DNA of 64,000 nt. It comes from a virus. Shown here in pieces: positions 48,401-57,711 of this stretch. The DNA is taken from IMG/VR virus record IMGVR_UViG_3300021440_000018, positions 1 through 64,000 of that record, one strand, 5' to 3'. The translations under genes and the position numbers were made by a program. Each line of letters begins with the position of its first letter. Position 1 is the stretch's first letter. The notes under the pieces are model-generated. The model saw only the letters and a program-made list of their open reading frames with translations. It did not search any database and had not been told where the DNA came from.

Positions 48401-49174
48401 ATGATGACTCCCACCTCCCTACTCGATGAGTTCGCTCTCGCCCTGCGCGACGAGTGCGTCCGCGCCACGGGCAGCAACGACTACCCGCCGTCCCGTAACC
48501 CGGCCAAGGGTTTTGGCCCCTGCGTGCACCAGGTACTCACCCTGGGGCATCTGCGCACCGTGGACCTGGTAGCCAGCCTGTACGACCCAAACCCCCTGCC
48601 CTTGCCCACGATGTTGGACTTGTGGGATCAGGTGGCCAAGCTGATGGCCGAGCGCAAGCATACGGAAGCTCGGGACTGGCTCCAGCAGGCCCACCCCCAC
48701 ATGCCGTACAGCAAGGAGGTGGATGTGGGGATAGCCGGGGTGCTGGCCCAGTACATCGTCCTCATGTCCTGGCGTCACGGAACCCTGGAGGTGTCCGGGA
48801 ACACGGCTCTGCTCAGCGCCGGGGGGCACACCGTCGGCATCCGTCGAGGCACGCTGGTCACGACCCGCGGCACGCGCCGCCTTCTTCGCCCCTCTAACCT
48901 GGAGACGGCGCTGTACTGCACGCTTGGGGATCCCAAGCCTATGGGCCTGGAGGTGGGTGGCCTACGCCGGCATCTCTCGGGTGTTCTGCCCCGGCTGGCT
49001 GGTGTCATCAACACCGTGTTCTACGCAGCGGTACAGCAGCAGCGTGAGCCCGCTCTGCTGGACCTCTTCGTGTGCCGCAGCGAGGTCAAAGGCAGGAAGG
49101 CGCGCGAGGAGCGGCAGCGACTGGAAGCTGCGATGTCCTTCCTTCGAGTTCAACAACAAGTGAAACACATATGA
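48401..49174 (+). CDS. Unknown protein after a terminator
   Basis: 257 residues from ATG-ATG at 48401, immediately after the terminator T-run and lacking a Shine-Dalgarno sequence. A TTG at 48350 would be upstream of the terminator. Contains CVHQVLTLGHLRTVDLVASL and AQYIVLMSWRHGTLEV, a possible alpha/beta fold. No family is recognised. The start and the route of transcription are unclear. Confidence 0.55.
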   Translation: MMTPTSLLDEFALALRDECVRATGSNDYPPSRNPAKGFGPCVHQVLTLGHLRTVDLVASLYDPNPLPLPTMLDLWDQVAKLMAERKHTEARDWLQQAHPHMPYSKEVDVGIAGVLAQYIVLMSWRHGTLEVSGNTALLSAGGHTVGIRRGTLVTTRGTRRLLRPSNLETALYCTLGDPKPMGLEVGGLRRHLSGVLPRLAGVINTVFYAAVQQQREPALLDLFVCRSEVKGRKAREERQRLEAAMSFLRVQQQVKHI

Positions 49175-49710
49175 GCCAACGAAAACTCATCGGCCTGCAC
49201 GGCTACGCCAGATCCGGCAAAGACACCCTCGCCACGCTGATCATGCAGCAGCACAGGTTCACACGCATGGCCTTCGCCGACCCGCTGAAGGCAGCAGCAT
49301 CGGTGCTGTTCGGGATCCACCGCGACGTGGTCTTCGGCGACGACAAGACGGTCGTGTTGGAGCCCTGGGGCATCACGCTGCGCGAGGCCCTGCAGAAGCT
49401 GGGCACCGAGGCCATGCGCAACAACTTCGGCGAGGACTTCTGGATCAAGCGCTGGCGCATGGAGTACGACCGGACTGAAGGCAACGTCGTTGTGACAGAT
49501 GTGCGGTTTGAGAACGAAGCCGCGGCGATCCGGGCCGCGGGCGGACGCATGGTGCACCTGACACGGCCCGGCGCTGGTCTCAAGGGCGACGCCGGCCGGC
49601 ACCCCAGCGAGGGCGGCGTGACTGTGATGCCGGGTGACCTCCAGATTGCCAACGACAGCACGATCCAGGCGCTCAGCGCCAAGGTCCTGGGGATCGTGGC
49701 CGCCGCATGA
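49171..49710 (+). CDS. Deoxynucleoside monophosphate kinase
   Basis: 179 residues from ATG 49171, overlapping the previous stop. The P-loop is GLHGYARSGKDTLA. Further features are KRWRMEYDRTEGNVVVTDV with RFENEA (substrate and lid region). It matches T4 gp1-like dNMP kinases that supply dNTPs for phage DNA replication. Confidence 0.8.
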   Translation: MSQRKLIGLHGYARSGKDTLATLIMQQHRFTRMAFADPLKAAASVLFGIHRDVVFGDDKTVVLEPWGITLREALQKLGTEAMRNNFGEDFWIKRWRMEYDRTEGNVVVTDVRFENEAAAIRAAGGRMVHLTRPGAGLKGDAGRHPSEGGVTVMPGDLQIANDSTIQALSAKVLGIVAAA

Positions 49711-49964
49711 CTGCTCCGCTGAACCTGGGCCAGTTGCCCGACGAATCAGACCGGGCAACCGAGCTTGAGATGGCGATGACCGAGTCGGCCATCGCCCATG
49801 CCCGCATCAAGGCCCGGCGCAAGCAGGAGCCCGACGCCAACGGCGTGTACGCCATCACTGAGTGCGAGGAGTGCGGGGACGAGATCGAGCCCGCGCGCCT
49901 TGCCGTCGCTGCAATGAACACGTGGTGCATTCACTGCGCCACGATGAAGGAGAGGAAGAGATGA
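49707..49964 (+). CDS. DksA/TraR-like C4 zinc-finger protein
   Basis: 85 residues. A zinc finger CEECGDEIEPARLAVAAMNT ending WCIHCA is preceded by a helix-rich N-terminus with IAHARIKARRKQEPD. TraR and DksA-like phage proteins bind RNA polymerase and mimic or replace ppGpp/DksA control. ATGA overlaps on both sides. Confidence 0.75.
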   Translation: MTAPLNLGQLPDESDRATELEMAMTESAIAHARIKARRKQEPDANGVYAITECEECGDEIEPARLAVAAMNTWCIHCATMKERKR

Positions 49965-50290
49965 GTGTGTGGGTCGACGACTTAGGTACTCGATACCGGC
50001 TTGTGCACAAGTTGCTTCCAGTGAGGTGCATGGAGTTCGACGGGGATTGGTGGGTCGACGGGGGTCGCATCCGCGGTGTCGTGCTTGAGATGCGCGGCCC
50101 GCTAGGTGAACGCTGGTACGTCAAGCCGGAGGACAAGCTTGCGCTGAACACTAAAGCATGTCGACTCCTTTCTCGCGCCCGCAATCTGCTGAGCCACCCA
50201 CGTTCGTGGTTCAGTGAGGAGGGCCACACGAAGAGCCGCCACGCCCTGTCCGTCGAGATCACCACCTACCTATTGAGAGGCGACAAATGA
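49961..50290 (+). CDS. Unknown small protein
   Basis: 109 residues from ATG 49961. Contains YRLVHKLLPVRCMEFDGDWW and RIRGVVLEMRGPLGERWYVK, beta-rich; the second half is basic and helical. Coupled by overlaps to the zinc-finger gene and the next gene. Unknown function. Confidence 0.55.
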   Translation: MSVWVDDLGTRYRLVHKLLPVRCMEFDGDWWVDGGRIRGVVLEMRGPLGERWYVKPEDKLALNTKACRLLSRARNLLSHPRSWFSEEGHTKSRHALSVEITTYLLRGDK

Positions 50291-50475
50291 GCCACTGGGC
50301 TGACGAGTACATCACTCTGATCGAAGACTGTGAGCAGCGCTGTGAGCGCCTGTCGGACTGGGAGTCCGACTTCGTGTCTTCGCTGCGGGACCAACTGGAA
50401 GCTGGTAGAGCCCTGTCACCGAAGCAGATCGACGTTCTGGACGGGATCTGGGAGAAGGTCACGGGCCGAGGCTAA
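50287..50475 (+). CDS. Small helical protein
   Basis: 62 residues (LIEDCEQRCERLSDWESDFV), start overlapping the previous stop. Position before the polymerase gene suggests a replication accessory role, but it is unproven. Confidence 0.55.
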   Translation: MSHWADEYITLIEDCEQRCERLSDWESDFVSSLRDQLEAGRALSPKQIDVLDGIWEKVTGRG

Positions 50476-50487
50476 CCGAGGAGTTAC

Positions 50488-53400
50488 ATGAAGAGAGCCA
50501 TCATCGATTTGTCCAGCGTAGTCTGGACCGCCCTCCTCGCGGGCAAGGACAGCGAGTACGGCAAGACCGTCGAGTTCGACGGCAAGCAAGTCCACATCAA
50601 TTCGGCCGGCTACGGCTTCGACAACGCCCTGAACCACATCGAGAAGGTCATGGCCGACCTGAGTCTGGTGCCGCACCAGATGACCTTCGTGGTCGAGGGC
50701 AAGGACAGCAAGCGTGAGCGCACGAGCTTGCACCCCGGCTACAAGGCCGGGCGTGGGCGCCCCCCGGAGGCGTACGAGGAGTTCGTGGCCTGCCGCGACA
50801 AGATCCTGCGCACCTTTCTCGACCTGGGCTCGCTCCAGGCGTGGCAGGACGGCGGGCTGGAGGCCGACGACGTGATCGGCTACCTCGCCAAGAACCTCGA
50901 CGGTGAGCGCTGGATCGTCAGCTACGACAAGGACCTGGCCCAACTCGTAGGCGGCGACATCCACCACCTGCGTGGCGGCAAGGTCGACGAGAACCCCTTC
51001 GGGGACTTCGAGCACCGGCTGATCCCCGTGTGGATCGCCCTCGTCGGCGACAGCGCTGACAAGATCCCCGGCGCCAAGGGCTTCGGCGCGGTCGCGGCCC
51101 AGGACATCCTCTTCGCCTTCGGAAACGACGGGCTGGAGTTGATGGAGGACCTGATCAAGACGCGCACGCTGCTGCGCCTCGAAGAGGATCTGGCCACGCT
51201 GCCGAAGCTGCAGAAGATCATCGACGACGCCGGGGGCGTCTACATGAGCTACGAACTGGCCCGCCTGCGCATCGAGCGTGTGAACACCCTGCGCCGCCCC
51301 CTGCAGTGGAAAGTCGGCATGGTCAAACCCTCTTCGCAGTGCGAGGAGCAGACCCTGCGCAAGTGGGCAGGGCAAGCCCGCCTGATCCACGCCGGCAACT
51401 ACGCCGAGGCCCGCGCCTTCTTCGCCAAGCAGGTGGCGCGCACGCCGGAGTTCTGCCTTGACCTTGAGACCCATGTCGACGAGCAGTCCGAAGAGTGGCT
51501 GGAGCGGCGCAGCACCAAGGGCGGCGGAGTCGATGTCATCGGCTCGATGATCGTGGGCTGCGGGTTGTGCTTCGGGCCCAACGGCGAGTACCACTTCTAC
51601 CTCACCACCAAGCACGTCGAGGAAGAAGGCATCCGCAACCTGACCCTTGCCCAGGTCCGTGAGTTCCTCGAACTCATCCCCAAGGACAAGATCACGGTGG
51701 CGCAGAACGCGGCCGGCTTCGAGTTGCCGGTCATGTACAACGCCTTCGGTGAAGCGTGGAAGGACAACGGCTGGCGCGGCATGTTCCCCAACATGGTGGA
51801 CTCGCGCATCGCGGCCACCTACTGGGATGAGGATCAGCCCTCTCACGGCCTGAAGCAGATGTCCAAGCTGCTGCTGGAATACGACCAGGAGACCTACGAG
51901 CACGTCACCACCGTTGACGGCGTGCAGTACAAGATGAACGAGCTTACCGCTCGCCACGTCCTGAACTACGGCCTGGAAGATGTCGTCACGGCGATGGCGC
52001 TGTGGCGCTTTTACCGCGTGATCATGGAACTCGACGGCACCCTGGACGCCTTCATGCGCCTGGAGCAGAAGCCGATGTACCTGTCGGCCCTCGGCTACGC
52101 CCAGGGGGTGCCGATCAGCCTGCAGCACCTGAACAAGCTGCGCCAAACCGACGACGAGGCATTCGTCGAGCACGGCGCTGTGCTCGACGAGTTGCTCCTG
52201 GGCCTGGGCTGGGACGGCACGGTGTGCCCCGTGTACACCGAGATCACCCCCGCCAGCGTCAAGGAGGCGGTCCTGCTGCTCACCGGGCTTGAGGCTGACT
52301 TCAGGGTGCGCCTGCCGGCGAAGATGTCGCAGGCCATGGACGAGTGGGCCGACGGCCTGATCGAGGAGAGCGAGGACAACGAGATCCCCGGCTCGCGCAT
52401 CAGGCTGTTGTCGGCCTACGTGCGCAACGGCGACGTGGACAGCATCAACGAACTCGTGGCCCGCCACTTCAGCGGCCGCCCGAAGTTCGACGTGGCCTCG
52501 CCCAAGCAGGTGGCCCGGCTGGTCTACGAGCGCATGGGGCTGCCCGTGCGGCTGCGCAACAAGCCGACCGATGTCATGCGCGCCAAGGGCATCCACGAGG
52601 GCACCGCCCGCACCGACGACGACGCCCTGAAGATGGCGCAGAAGATGGGCGACGTGACTGCCGGCACGCTTGAGCATCGCGCGCTGAGTGCGCTGATCGA
52701 GATGAAGTCTATCAACACCAAGCGCGGCCTGTACTACGAGCCGTACCCGGCCATGGTGCACTGGAAGACCCGGCGCATCCATCCTGAACTCGTTCAGTCG
52801 GGGACTAACACGCGGCGCTGGGCTGCACGCAACCCGAACATCCAGCAACTCGACAGCGCCCCGGGCGGCATCCGCTCCGTGGTCCTGCCCCACCACCGCG
52901 ATGCCGTGGTCGTGTCGCTGGACGAGAGCGGGCAGGAGGTTCGCCAAGCGGCCGACTACTGCCGGGACCCGAACCTGCTGTCCTGCTTCATGGGCACGGC
53001 TGAAGAGATCCGCGACGTGCACTCCATCGTCGGCTCCAAGATCCTGAGCATCCCGTACCGTGACCTGCGCTCTGGCGCCGACCTGCCCGAGGGCGCGGGC
53101 AAGGTGCGCAGCATCGCCAAGACCGTGCTGTTCGCCAGCTTCTACGGCGCCGGGGCCGCGAAGATCGGCGAGAACCTGGGCATCAGCGAGGGCGAGGCCC
53201 AGGACTACATCGACGCCATCTACGCCCAGTTCCCCGACCTGGCGAAGTGGAAGTCTGAGACGGAGCGCTTCGCGGAGAAGCACGGGTGGGTGCCGGTGCA
53301 CGGGGGCACGGTACGCCACTTGCGCAAGGCCCTGCTGTCGGACAACAACTACGAGAGCAGCAAGGCACTGCGGCAGGCGTCCAACGCTCGAATTCAGGGC

Positions 53401-53712
53401 GCTGGCGCCAACCAACTCAAGACCATCATGTCCGCGGTCTGGGACAGCGACATCATCGAGCGGTACGACTACCGCTGGTACTTCCCGGTGCACGATGAGA
53501 CGGTCCACAGCGTGGGCCGCGGCGACGTGGCGGCGTGTGTGAAGGAACTCCATGGGTTGATGACCAAGCAGTTCCTGGGGCTCGTGCCTTCGGCCTCGTC
53601 CATCGGTCTTGGACCTACCTTCGGCGACCTGATCGAGATCGGCGAGACTTACGACGTGGGCCTCATCGAGAAAGCCCTGAACGACATCTTTGAAATGAAA
53701 GAGGCAGCATGA
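50488..53712 (+). CDS. DNA polymerase A with N-terminal 5' nuclease and 3'-5' exonuclease
   Basis: 1074 residues. The N-terminal flap-nuclease part has LEADDVIGYLAK, IVSYDKDLAQLV and LVGDSADKIPGAKG. A 3'-5' exonuclease follows with DLETH near residue 327, NAAGFELPV and YGLEDVVT. The polymerase has motif B RSIAKTVLFASFYGAG and motif C FPVHDETVHS. Motif A is VVSLDESGQEVRQAA: the catalytic Asp, the Glu and the Arg are kept, but the usual Y, Q and I are E, G and Q. It is the complete replicative polymerase of this phage, with a flap nuclease for RNA primer removal. Confidence 0.85.
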   Translation: MKRAIIDLSSVVWTALLAGKDSEYGKTVEFDGKQVHINSAGYGFDNALNHIEKVMADLSLVPHQMTFVVEGKDSKRERTSLHPGYKAGRGRPPEAYEEFVACRDKILRTFLDLGSLQAWQDGGLEADDVIGYLAKNLDGERWIVSYDKDLAQLVGGDIHHLRGGKVDENPFGDFEHRLIPVWIALVGDSADKIPGAKGFGAVAAQDILFAFGNDGLELMEDLIKTRTLLRLEEDLATLPKLQKIIDDAGGVYMSYELARLRIERVNTLRRPLQWKVGMVKPSSQCEEQTLRKWAGQARLIHAGNYAEARAFFAKQVARTPEFCLDLETHVDEQSEEWLERRSTKGGGVDVIGSMIVGCGLCFGPNGEYHFYLTTKHVEEEGIRNLTLAQVREFLELIPKDKITVAQNAAGFELPVMYNAFGEAWKDNGWRGMFPNMVDSRIAATYWDEDQPSHGLKQMSKLLLEYDQETYEHVTTVDGVQYKMNELTARHVLNYGLEDVVTAMALWRFYRVIMELDGTLDAFMRLEQKPMYLSALGYAQGVPISLQHLNKLRQTDDEAFVEHGAVLDELLLGLGWDGTVCPVYTEITPASVKEAVLLLTGLEADFRVRLPAKMSQAMDEWADGLIEESEDNEIPGSRIRLLSAYVRNGDVDSINELVARHFSGRPKFDVASPKQVARLVYERMGLPVRLRNKPTDVMRAKGIHEGTARTDDDALKMAQKMGDVTAGTLEHRALSALIEMKSINTKRGLYYEPYPAMVHWKTRRIHPELVQSGTNTRRWAARNPNIQQLDSAPGGIRSVVLPHHRDAVVVSLDESGQEVRQAADYCRDPNLLSCFMGTAEEIRDVHSIVGSKILSIPYRDLRSGADLPEGAGKVRSIAKTVLFASFYGAGAAKIGENLGISEGEAQDYIDAIYAQFPDLAKWKSETERFAEKHGWVPVHGGTVRHLRKALLSDNNYESSKALRQASNARIQGAGANQLKTIMSAVWDSDIIERYDYRWYFPVHDETVHSVGRGDVAACVKELHGLMTKQFLGLVPSASSIGLGPTFGDLIEIGETYDVGLIEKALNDIFEMKEAA

Positions 53713-54158
53713 GTGTTTCAGTAGACGGCAAGAGAGCAGAGCGAGCGGTGCAGGAGTGGCTGACCGAGCGCAGCGCGCGGGACGTGCGGTTCGCTTTTCA
53801 CAGGTACCCCGACTCCCACGCGGCGCGCGGCATCCTGAGTGCGCAGCCGGCCGACTATCTGGTCGCGCGGTGGGCCACGTTCGATCGTTCCGAGGCCACC
53901 AACCTGGAGGTCAAGGAGACCAGCGAGGTCACTCGCCTGCCCCGCGCCAAGATCACACAGTACGGCAAGCTGAAGATGTTCGACATGGCGGGGTTCCGCA
54001 CCGTCGTCATCGTCTACCTGAGCGCCAAGAAGATGTGGACCTACTTCGAGCGCGACACCCTGTTCCCCAACACGGAACAGACCCCGACCTCGTTCCCGTT
54101 CGAGGGTCGCCCCCTGTACCCCACGGCGGCGGAGGCGCTGCAGTACATCTTCTCTTGA
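53709..54158 (+). CDS. PD-(D/E)XK nuclease, possibly a Holliday junction resolvase
   Basis: 149 residues, ATGA overlap with the polymerase gene. The catalytic pattern is QPADYLVARWATFD then TNLEVKETSEVTRLP, giving D-x(n)-E-V-K, followed by KITQYGKLKMFDMAGF. The arrangement with a helix of Lys/Gln after the E-x-K strand resembles RecU-type resolvases and VRR-NUC proteins. Function in resolving replication or recombination branches is inferred. Confidence 0.65.
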   Translation: MSVSVDGKRAERAVQEWLTERSARDVRFAFHRYPDSHAARGILSAQPADYLVARWATFDRSEATNLEVKETSEVTRLPRAKITQYGKLKMFDMAGFRTVVIVYLSAKKMWTYFERDTLFPNTEQTPTSFPFEGRPLYPTAAEALQYIFS

Positions 54159-54184
54159 CAACTATTTCACGAATGACAGAATAC

Positions 54185-54216
54185 GAACAAAGGCAGCCGA
54201 CAGGTTGCCTTTGTTC
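54185..54216 (+). terminator. Hairpin before the SbcD-like gene
   Basis: An 11-bp perfect stem GAACAAAGGCA with TGCCTTTGTTC and a 10-nt loop, with no separate U-run, so a weak terminator or attenuator. A TTGACA at 54155 with no good -10 lies upstream. Confidence 0.5.
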
Positions 54217-54233
54217 ACACCAAGGATCACGAA

Positions 54234-55310
54234 ATGCTAGTCCTGAATGATCTGCACCTCGGGGTGCAGCGCAAGGGGGGCACCACCCCGGCCTCGCAAG
54301 AGGCGCTGCGCAACTACCTGTTCACCTCGCTCGAAGAGATCCTGCATGACTCGCAGGAGAAGCACCTCGTCATCGCAGGCGACCTGTTCGACGAGTTTGA
54401 AGTCTCGCCGCGCGACTGGGTTCAGACCTACCTGATCTTCCAGGACTGGCTGGTGCGCAGCGGGGGCAAACTGACGCTGATCGCCGGTAACCACGACCAT
54501 AGCCCCAAGGCCCTGCGCGTCTCATCGTTCGAGATGTTGAGCAAGGTGTTGGTTGAGCAGTTCGGCGACCAAGTGGTCACCGTAGTTGGCATTGACCAGT
54601 GGAGTGGGATCAACCCACCAACAGGTCACATCTACGCGCTGGCCCACTGCAGCAACCAGGACGTGTTCAACGCCAAACTGAACGAGGTATTGGCACAGGT
54701 CGTGGATGGAGACGGCGTCTTCCTCCACGCCAACTTCGACAACCACTTCGCTGCCCAGTCGGACCATAGCTTGAACGTGAGCATGGAGCAGGCCAAGAAG
54801 TTCGCCGAGAAGGGTGCGACCCTGTTCTTTGCCCACGAGCACCAGGCCCGCACGGCGCTGGGTGGCAGAGTCGTCGTGTTTGGGAACCAGTGGCCGACGA
54901 GCATCGCCGATTGCCTCAACAACGACGAGAAGTACGCCCACGTGTTCAACGGTGGCGTCACCAAGGTCAGGACCTGGGCGGGCGCCAGCGGCCGTGCAGC
55001 GTTCCTGGAGTGCGATTGGCGTACCTTGATGGACGAGGCCCAGATCCCCGGCCTGGGTTTCATCCGGGTCACCGGCAAAGCCAGCGCTGCTGAAGCCAGC
55101 GACTGCCTCAACGCCATCGCCAAGTTCCGCCAGCGCAGCAGCGCGTTCGTGATCAGCAACGCCGTGCAGATCGAGGGCCTCGCCGAGATCGGCGAACTGC
55201 CCTCATCTTTCGAGGCGGCGAAGCGGTTCGACGTGCTTGAGTTCATCCGCGAGAAGATGGAGCCCGAGGAAGTAGCCATGCTGGAGAAGTTGGTGGAGGC
55301 ACAGCAATGA
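54234..55310 (+). CDS. SbcD/gp47-like recombination nuclease
   Basis: 358 residues with metallophosphoesterase motifs in order: LNDLHLG (D-x-H), VIAGDLFDEFE (GDxxD), IAGNHDHSPK (GNHD), VFLHANFDNHF and FFAHEHQARTAL. Like T4 gp47 and SbcD, it should pair with the following SMC-like ATPase and process DNA ends or hairpins. The palindromic DNA of the control region would be a natural SbcCD-type substrate (inference). Confidence 0.8.
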   Translation: MLVLNDLHLGVQRKGGTTPASQEALRNYLFTSLEEILHDSQEKHLVIAGDLFDEFEVSPRDWVQTYLIFQDWLVRSGGKLTLIAGNHDHSPKALRVSSFEMLSKVLVEQFGDQVVTVVGIDQWSGINPPTGHIYALAHCSNQDVFNAKLNEVLAQVVDGDGVFLHANFDNHFAAQSDHSLNVSMEQAKKFAEKGATLFFAHEHQARTALGGRVVVFGNQWPTSIADCLNNDEKYAHVFNGGVTKVRTWAGASGRAAFLECDWRTLMDEAQIPGLGFIRVTGKASAAEASDCLNAIAKFRQRSSAFVISNAVQIEGLAEIGELPSSFEAAKRFDVLEFIREKMEPEEVAMLEKLVEAQQ

Positions 55311-57436
55311 TCGTCTCCCTGGAACTCACCGCCTTCCGCCGCCACGAGCACCTGAGCCTGAACCTGACCCAGGGCATGAACGTCCTGCGGGGTGGCAACG
55401 AGCAGGGCAAGACGACTGTGATCGAAGCCGTGCTGTACGCCCTCTACGGCTCGAAGGCCCTGCGCACGTCGTTCGTCGATGCGGTTACCTGGGGACGCAA
55501 GGAGAGCGAACTCAAGGTCGCTCTCGTGCTGCGGGTCAGCGGCGTGGACTACACGTTCACGCGCAGCAAGGCCGGCGCGGAGGTCAACTACGACGGCGGC
55601 AAGGTCACGGGCCAGGTCGAGGTCAGCAACTTCGCCACCTCGCTCCTGGGCGCCGACGCCAAGGTGGCGAGCATGCTGATGCTGGCCTCGCAGAACGGTC
55701 TGCGCGGCGCCCTGGACGAGGGGGCTACCGCCGTCAGCGCCCTGATGGGCAACCTCGCTGACTTCGACGTGATCGATCGCATCCTGGAGACTGCGTCCAA
55801 CACCCTGGCTCTGGGCGCAGAAGCCCCCTGGGCCACGAAAGTGACGGAAGCGGAAAAGGAGGTTGCTGACGCGGCCGAGGCCCTCGCCCAGGCCAGCGCT
55901 ATCGACACACTGATCTGGAAGGTCGAGAACCTGGAACAGCACAGAGGGGCCCTGAGCGAGCAGGCTGATGCGTTGCAGGATGCCATGACAGATGACCAGG
56001 AAAAGCTCGATGAGGCGAAGGCCGCAGCCAGCGCCCACGCCAGCGCCCTCGCCGGCATCGCTGCGCTCGACGAGGAGATCGCCCGGTCCAAGCAGGCGCT
56101 GTCGATCGCCGAGGAGGATGCCGCCAAGGTGCCTGATGCCGACCGCATAGCAGCGCTGCGCACGGCCATCGAGGGCAGCACCAAGGCGCAGCAGGACCTC
56201 GACGCATACCGCGCCCTGGCTTCGCTGGCGGCGTACCCCGATGCGTACTGGGACCGACCGAAGGAAGACTTCGACGCCGAGTTTGAGTCCATCCAGGCCC
56301 AGGCCAACAAGATCGACTTGCGCCTGCGCGAGATCAACGGTGAGGCCAAGCAACTGGACGCCGGGCGCGTCACCAACGGCAAGTGCCCCACCTGTGGCAG
56401 CACGAAGGTCAGCGACGAACACGTGGTCCGCATCAATGCCGAGATCGACGCCAAGGTCGCGGTGTTGGCCGCCGAACAACAAGGTCTGCGAGCCAACCTC
56501 AACGCCCTGAACACGCACCTGACGGCGATGAAGGCCATCAAGGTCACGGCCGAGGCGCGCGATCGCACCACGTCGCGCATCGCAGCCTACCTGTCCTTCG
56601 ACACGAGCGTGTACCCCTCGCGCGTGTCCTGGGCGTGGCCGGTCCCCGAGGTGCGGGACTACACCACCATGCGCAGCGAACTGGCGAAGTTGAACGACCA
56701 GGCTCAGAAAGCGGCCCAGGCCGCGGGCAGGGTCGAGGTTCTCACTGCCTCGCTGGCCAGCTTGAACACCAAGCTGGTCGCGGCCGAGGAGACCCGGGCC
56801 AAGATGGTGGTTCCCGACCTGAAGGACCTGACCGTGAGAGCCGAAGCCTCGTACCAGGCATACGCCGCGGCGTCGAAGGCTCTGGCCGATGTCACCAAGG
56901 AAGTGCAAGCCGCCCAGGCGGAGTTGGCGGAGGCTCGCCGGATCATGGCCGACGGCCAGAAGCGCCACGCCCAGGCCCAGGCCCGCGTCGCGCAGGCGCA
57001 AGCGGACCTGAAGACGCTGCAGTTCAACAACGGGTTCGTCAAGAAGCTGAAGTCGCTCAAGCCCGTGGTCACGGACCACCTGTGGTCCACGGTCCTGGCT
57101 GCCGTCAGCGGGTTCTTCACGCAGATGCGCGGGGAGCAGTCTGTCGTCACCAAGGACGGAGGCGGGTTCAAAGTCAACGGGCAGAGCGTGGAGTCCCTGA
57201 GCGGGTCGACGCTGGACGCCCTGGGGCTGGCCATCCGCGTGGCCTTGAGCAAGACCTTCGTGCCGCACGCGTCGTTCCTGCTGCTGGATGAGCCGGCGCA
57301 CGGGTGTGACTCGGATCGCACGGGCAACGTGCTGGGGTTCCTGCACGGTTGCGGGTTCGACCAGGTGCTCATCGCGTCGCACGACGAGATGAGCGAGTCG
57401 GTGGCGGACAACGTCGTGGTCGTGGGCGAGCAGTGA
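55307..57436 (+). CDS. SbcC/gp46-like ATPase
   Basis: 709 residues. P-loop GGNEQGKTTVIE near residue 35; a signature-type LSGSTLDALGLAIRVALS and Walker B ASFLLLDEPAHGCDSD occur near the C-terminus. Between them are two long coiled-coils separated by the zinc hook GKCPTCGSTK. It is shorter than the bacterial SbcC. It overlaps SbcD by ATGA, as expected for a complex. Confidence 0.85.
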   Translation: MIVSLELTAFRRHEHLSLNLTQGMNVLRGGNEQGKTTVIEAVLYALYGSKALRTSFVDAVTWGRKESELKVALVLRVSGVDYTFTRSKAGAEVNYDGGKVTGQVEVSNFATSLLGADAKVASMLMLASQNGLRGALDEGATAVSALMGNLADFDVIDRILETASNTLALGAEAPWATKVTEAEKEVADAAEALAQASAIDTLIWKVENLEQHRGALSEQADALQDAMTDDQEKLDEAKAAASAHASALAGIAALDEEIARSKQALSIAEEDAAKVPDADRIAALRTAIEGSTKAQQDLDAYRALASLAAYPDAYWDRPKEDFDAEFESIQAQANKIDLRLREINGEAKQLDAGRVTNGKCPTCGSTKVSDEHVVRINAEIDAKVAVLAAEQQGLRANLNALNTHLTAMKAIKVTAEARDRTTSRIAAYLSFDTSVYPSRVSWAWPVPEVRDYTTMRSELAKLNDQAQKAAQAAGRVEVLTASLASLNTKLVAAEETRAKMVVPDLKDLTVRAEASYQAYAAASKALADVTKEVQAAQAELAEARRIMADGQKRHAQAQARVAQAQADLKTLQFNNGFVKKLKSLKPVVTDHLWSTVLAAVSGFFTQMRGEQSVVTKDGGGFKVNGQSVESLSGSTLDALGLAIRVALSKTFVPHASFLLLDEPAHGCDSDRTGNVLGFLHGCGFDQVLIASHDEMSESVADNVVVVGEQ

Positions 57437-57711
57437 TGGACTTCAGCTACACGGAGACCACGACCTATCCCGAGGACGAGACCCTGACCCACGCCCAGGC
57501 CGCTGCCCTTCTCAAGTGCAGCGTCGAAACGCTGGCCGGCGTGCTGGCCACGGGTCAGTTACCCAGCATCAAGTTCGGCCGGGAGCGCGTGATCCCCAGA
57601 TCCGCCTTCCTACAGCGGCTGAACGAACTGGCGATCGAGGAGTCGTCGCGGCTGCGCCGATCGAAGTCAACGGGAATCCGAAGGAGAAGGGCTCTGCCCG
57701 AGATCGCATGA
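57436..57711 (+). CDS. Excisionase-like HTH protein
   Basis: 91 residues, ATGG overlap with the SbcC stop. Winged-helix core: LTHAQAAALLKCSVETLAGV and LPSIKFGRERVIPRSAFLQR, then a basic C-terminus. The family includes excisionases and small transcription regulators. Its distance from the integrase makes Xis identity only possible. Confidence 0.65.
   Translation: MDFSYTETTTYPEDETLTHAQAAALLKCSVETLAGVLATGQLPSIKFGRERVIPRSAFLQRLNELAIEESSRLRRSKSTGIRRRRALPEIA

Noticed and set aside
50416-53553. 1045-codon minus-strand frame opposite DNA polymerase
   Set aside because: Polymerase motifs are unambiguous on the plus strand. The minus frame is an Arg/His/Val-rich shadow.
54632-57382. 916-codon minus-strand frame opposite the SbcD/SbcC genes
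   Set aside because: Antisense shadow of a well-supported gene pair.
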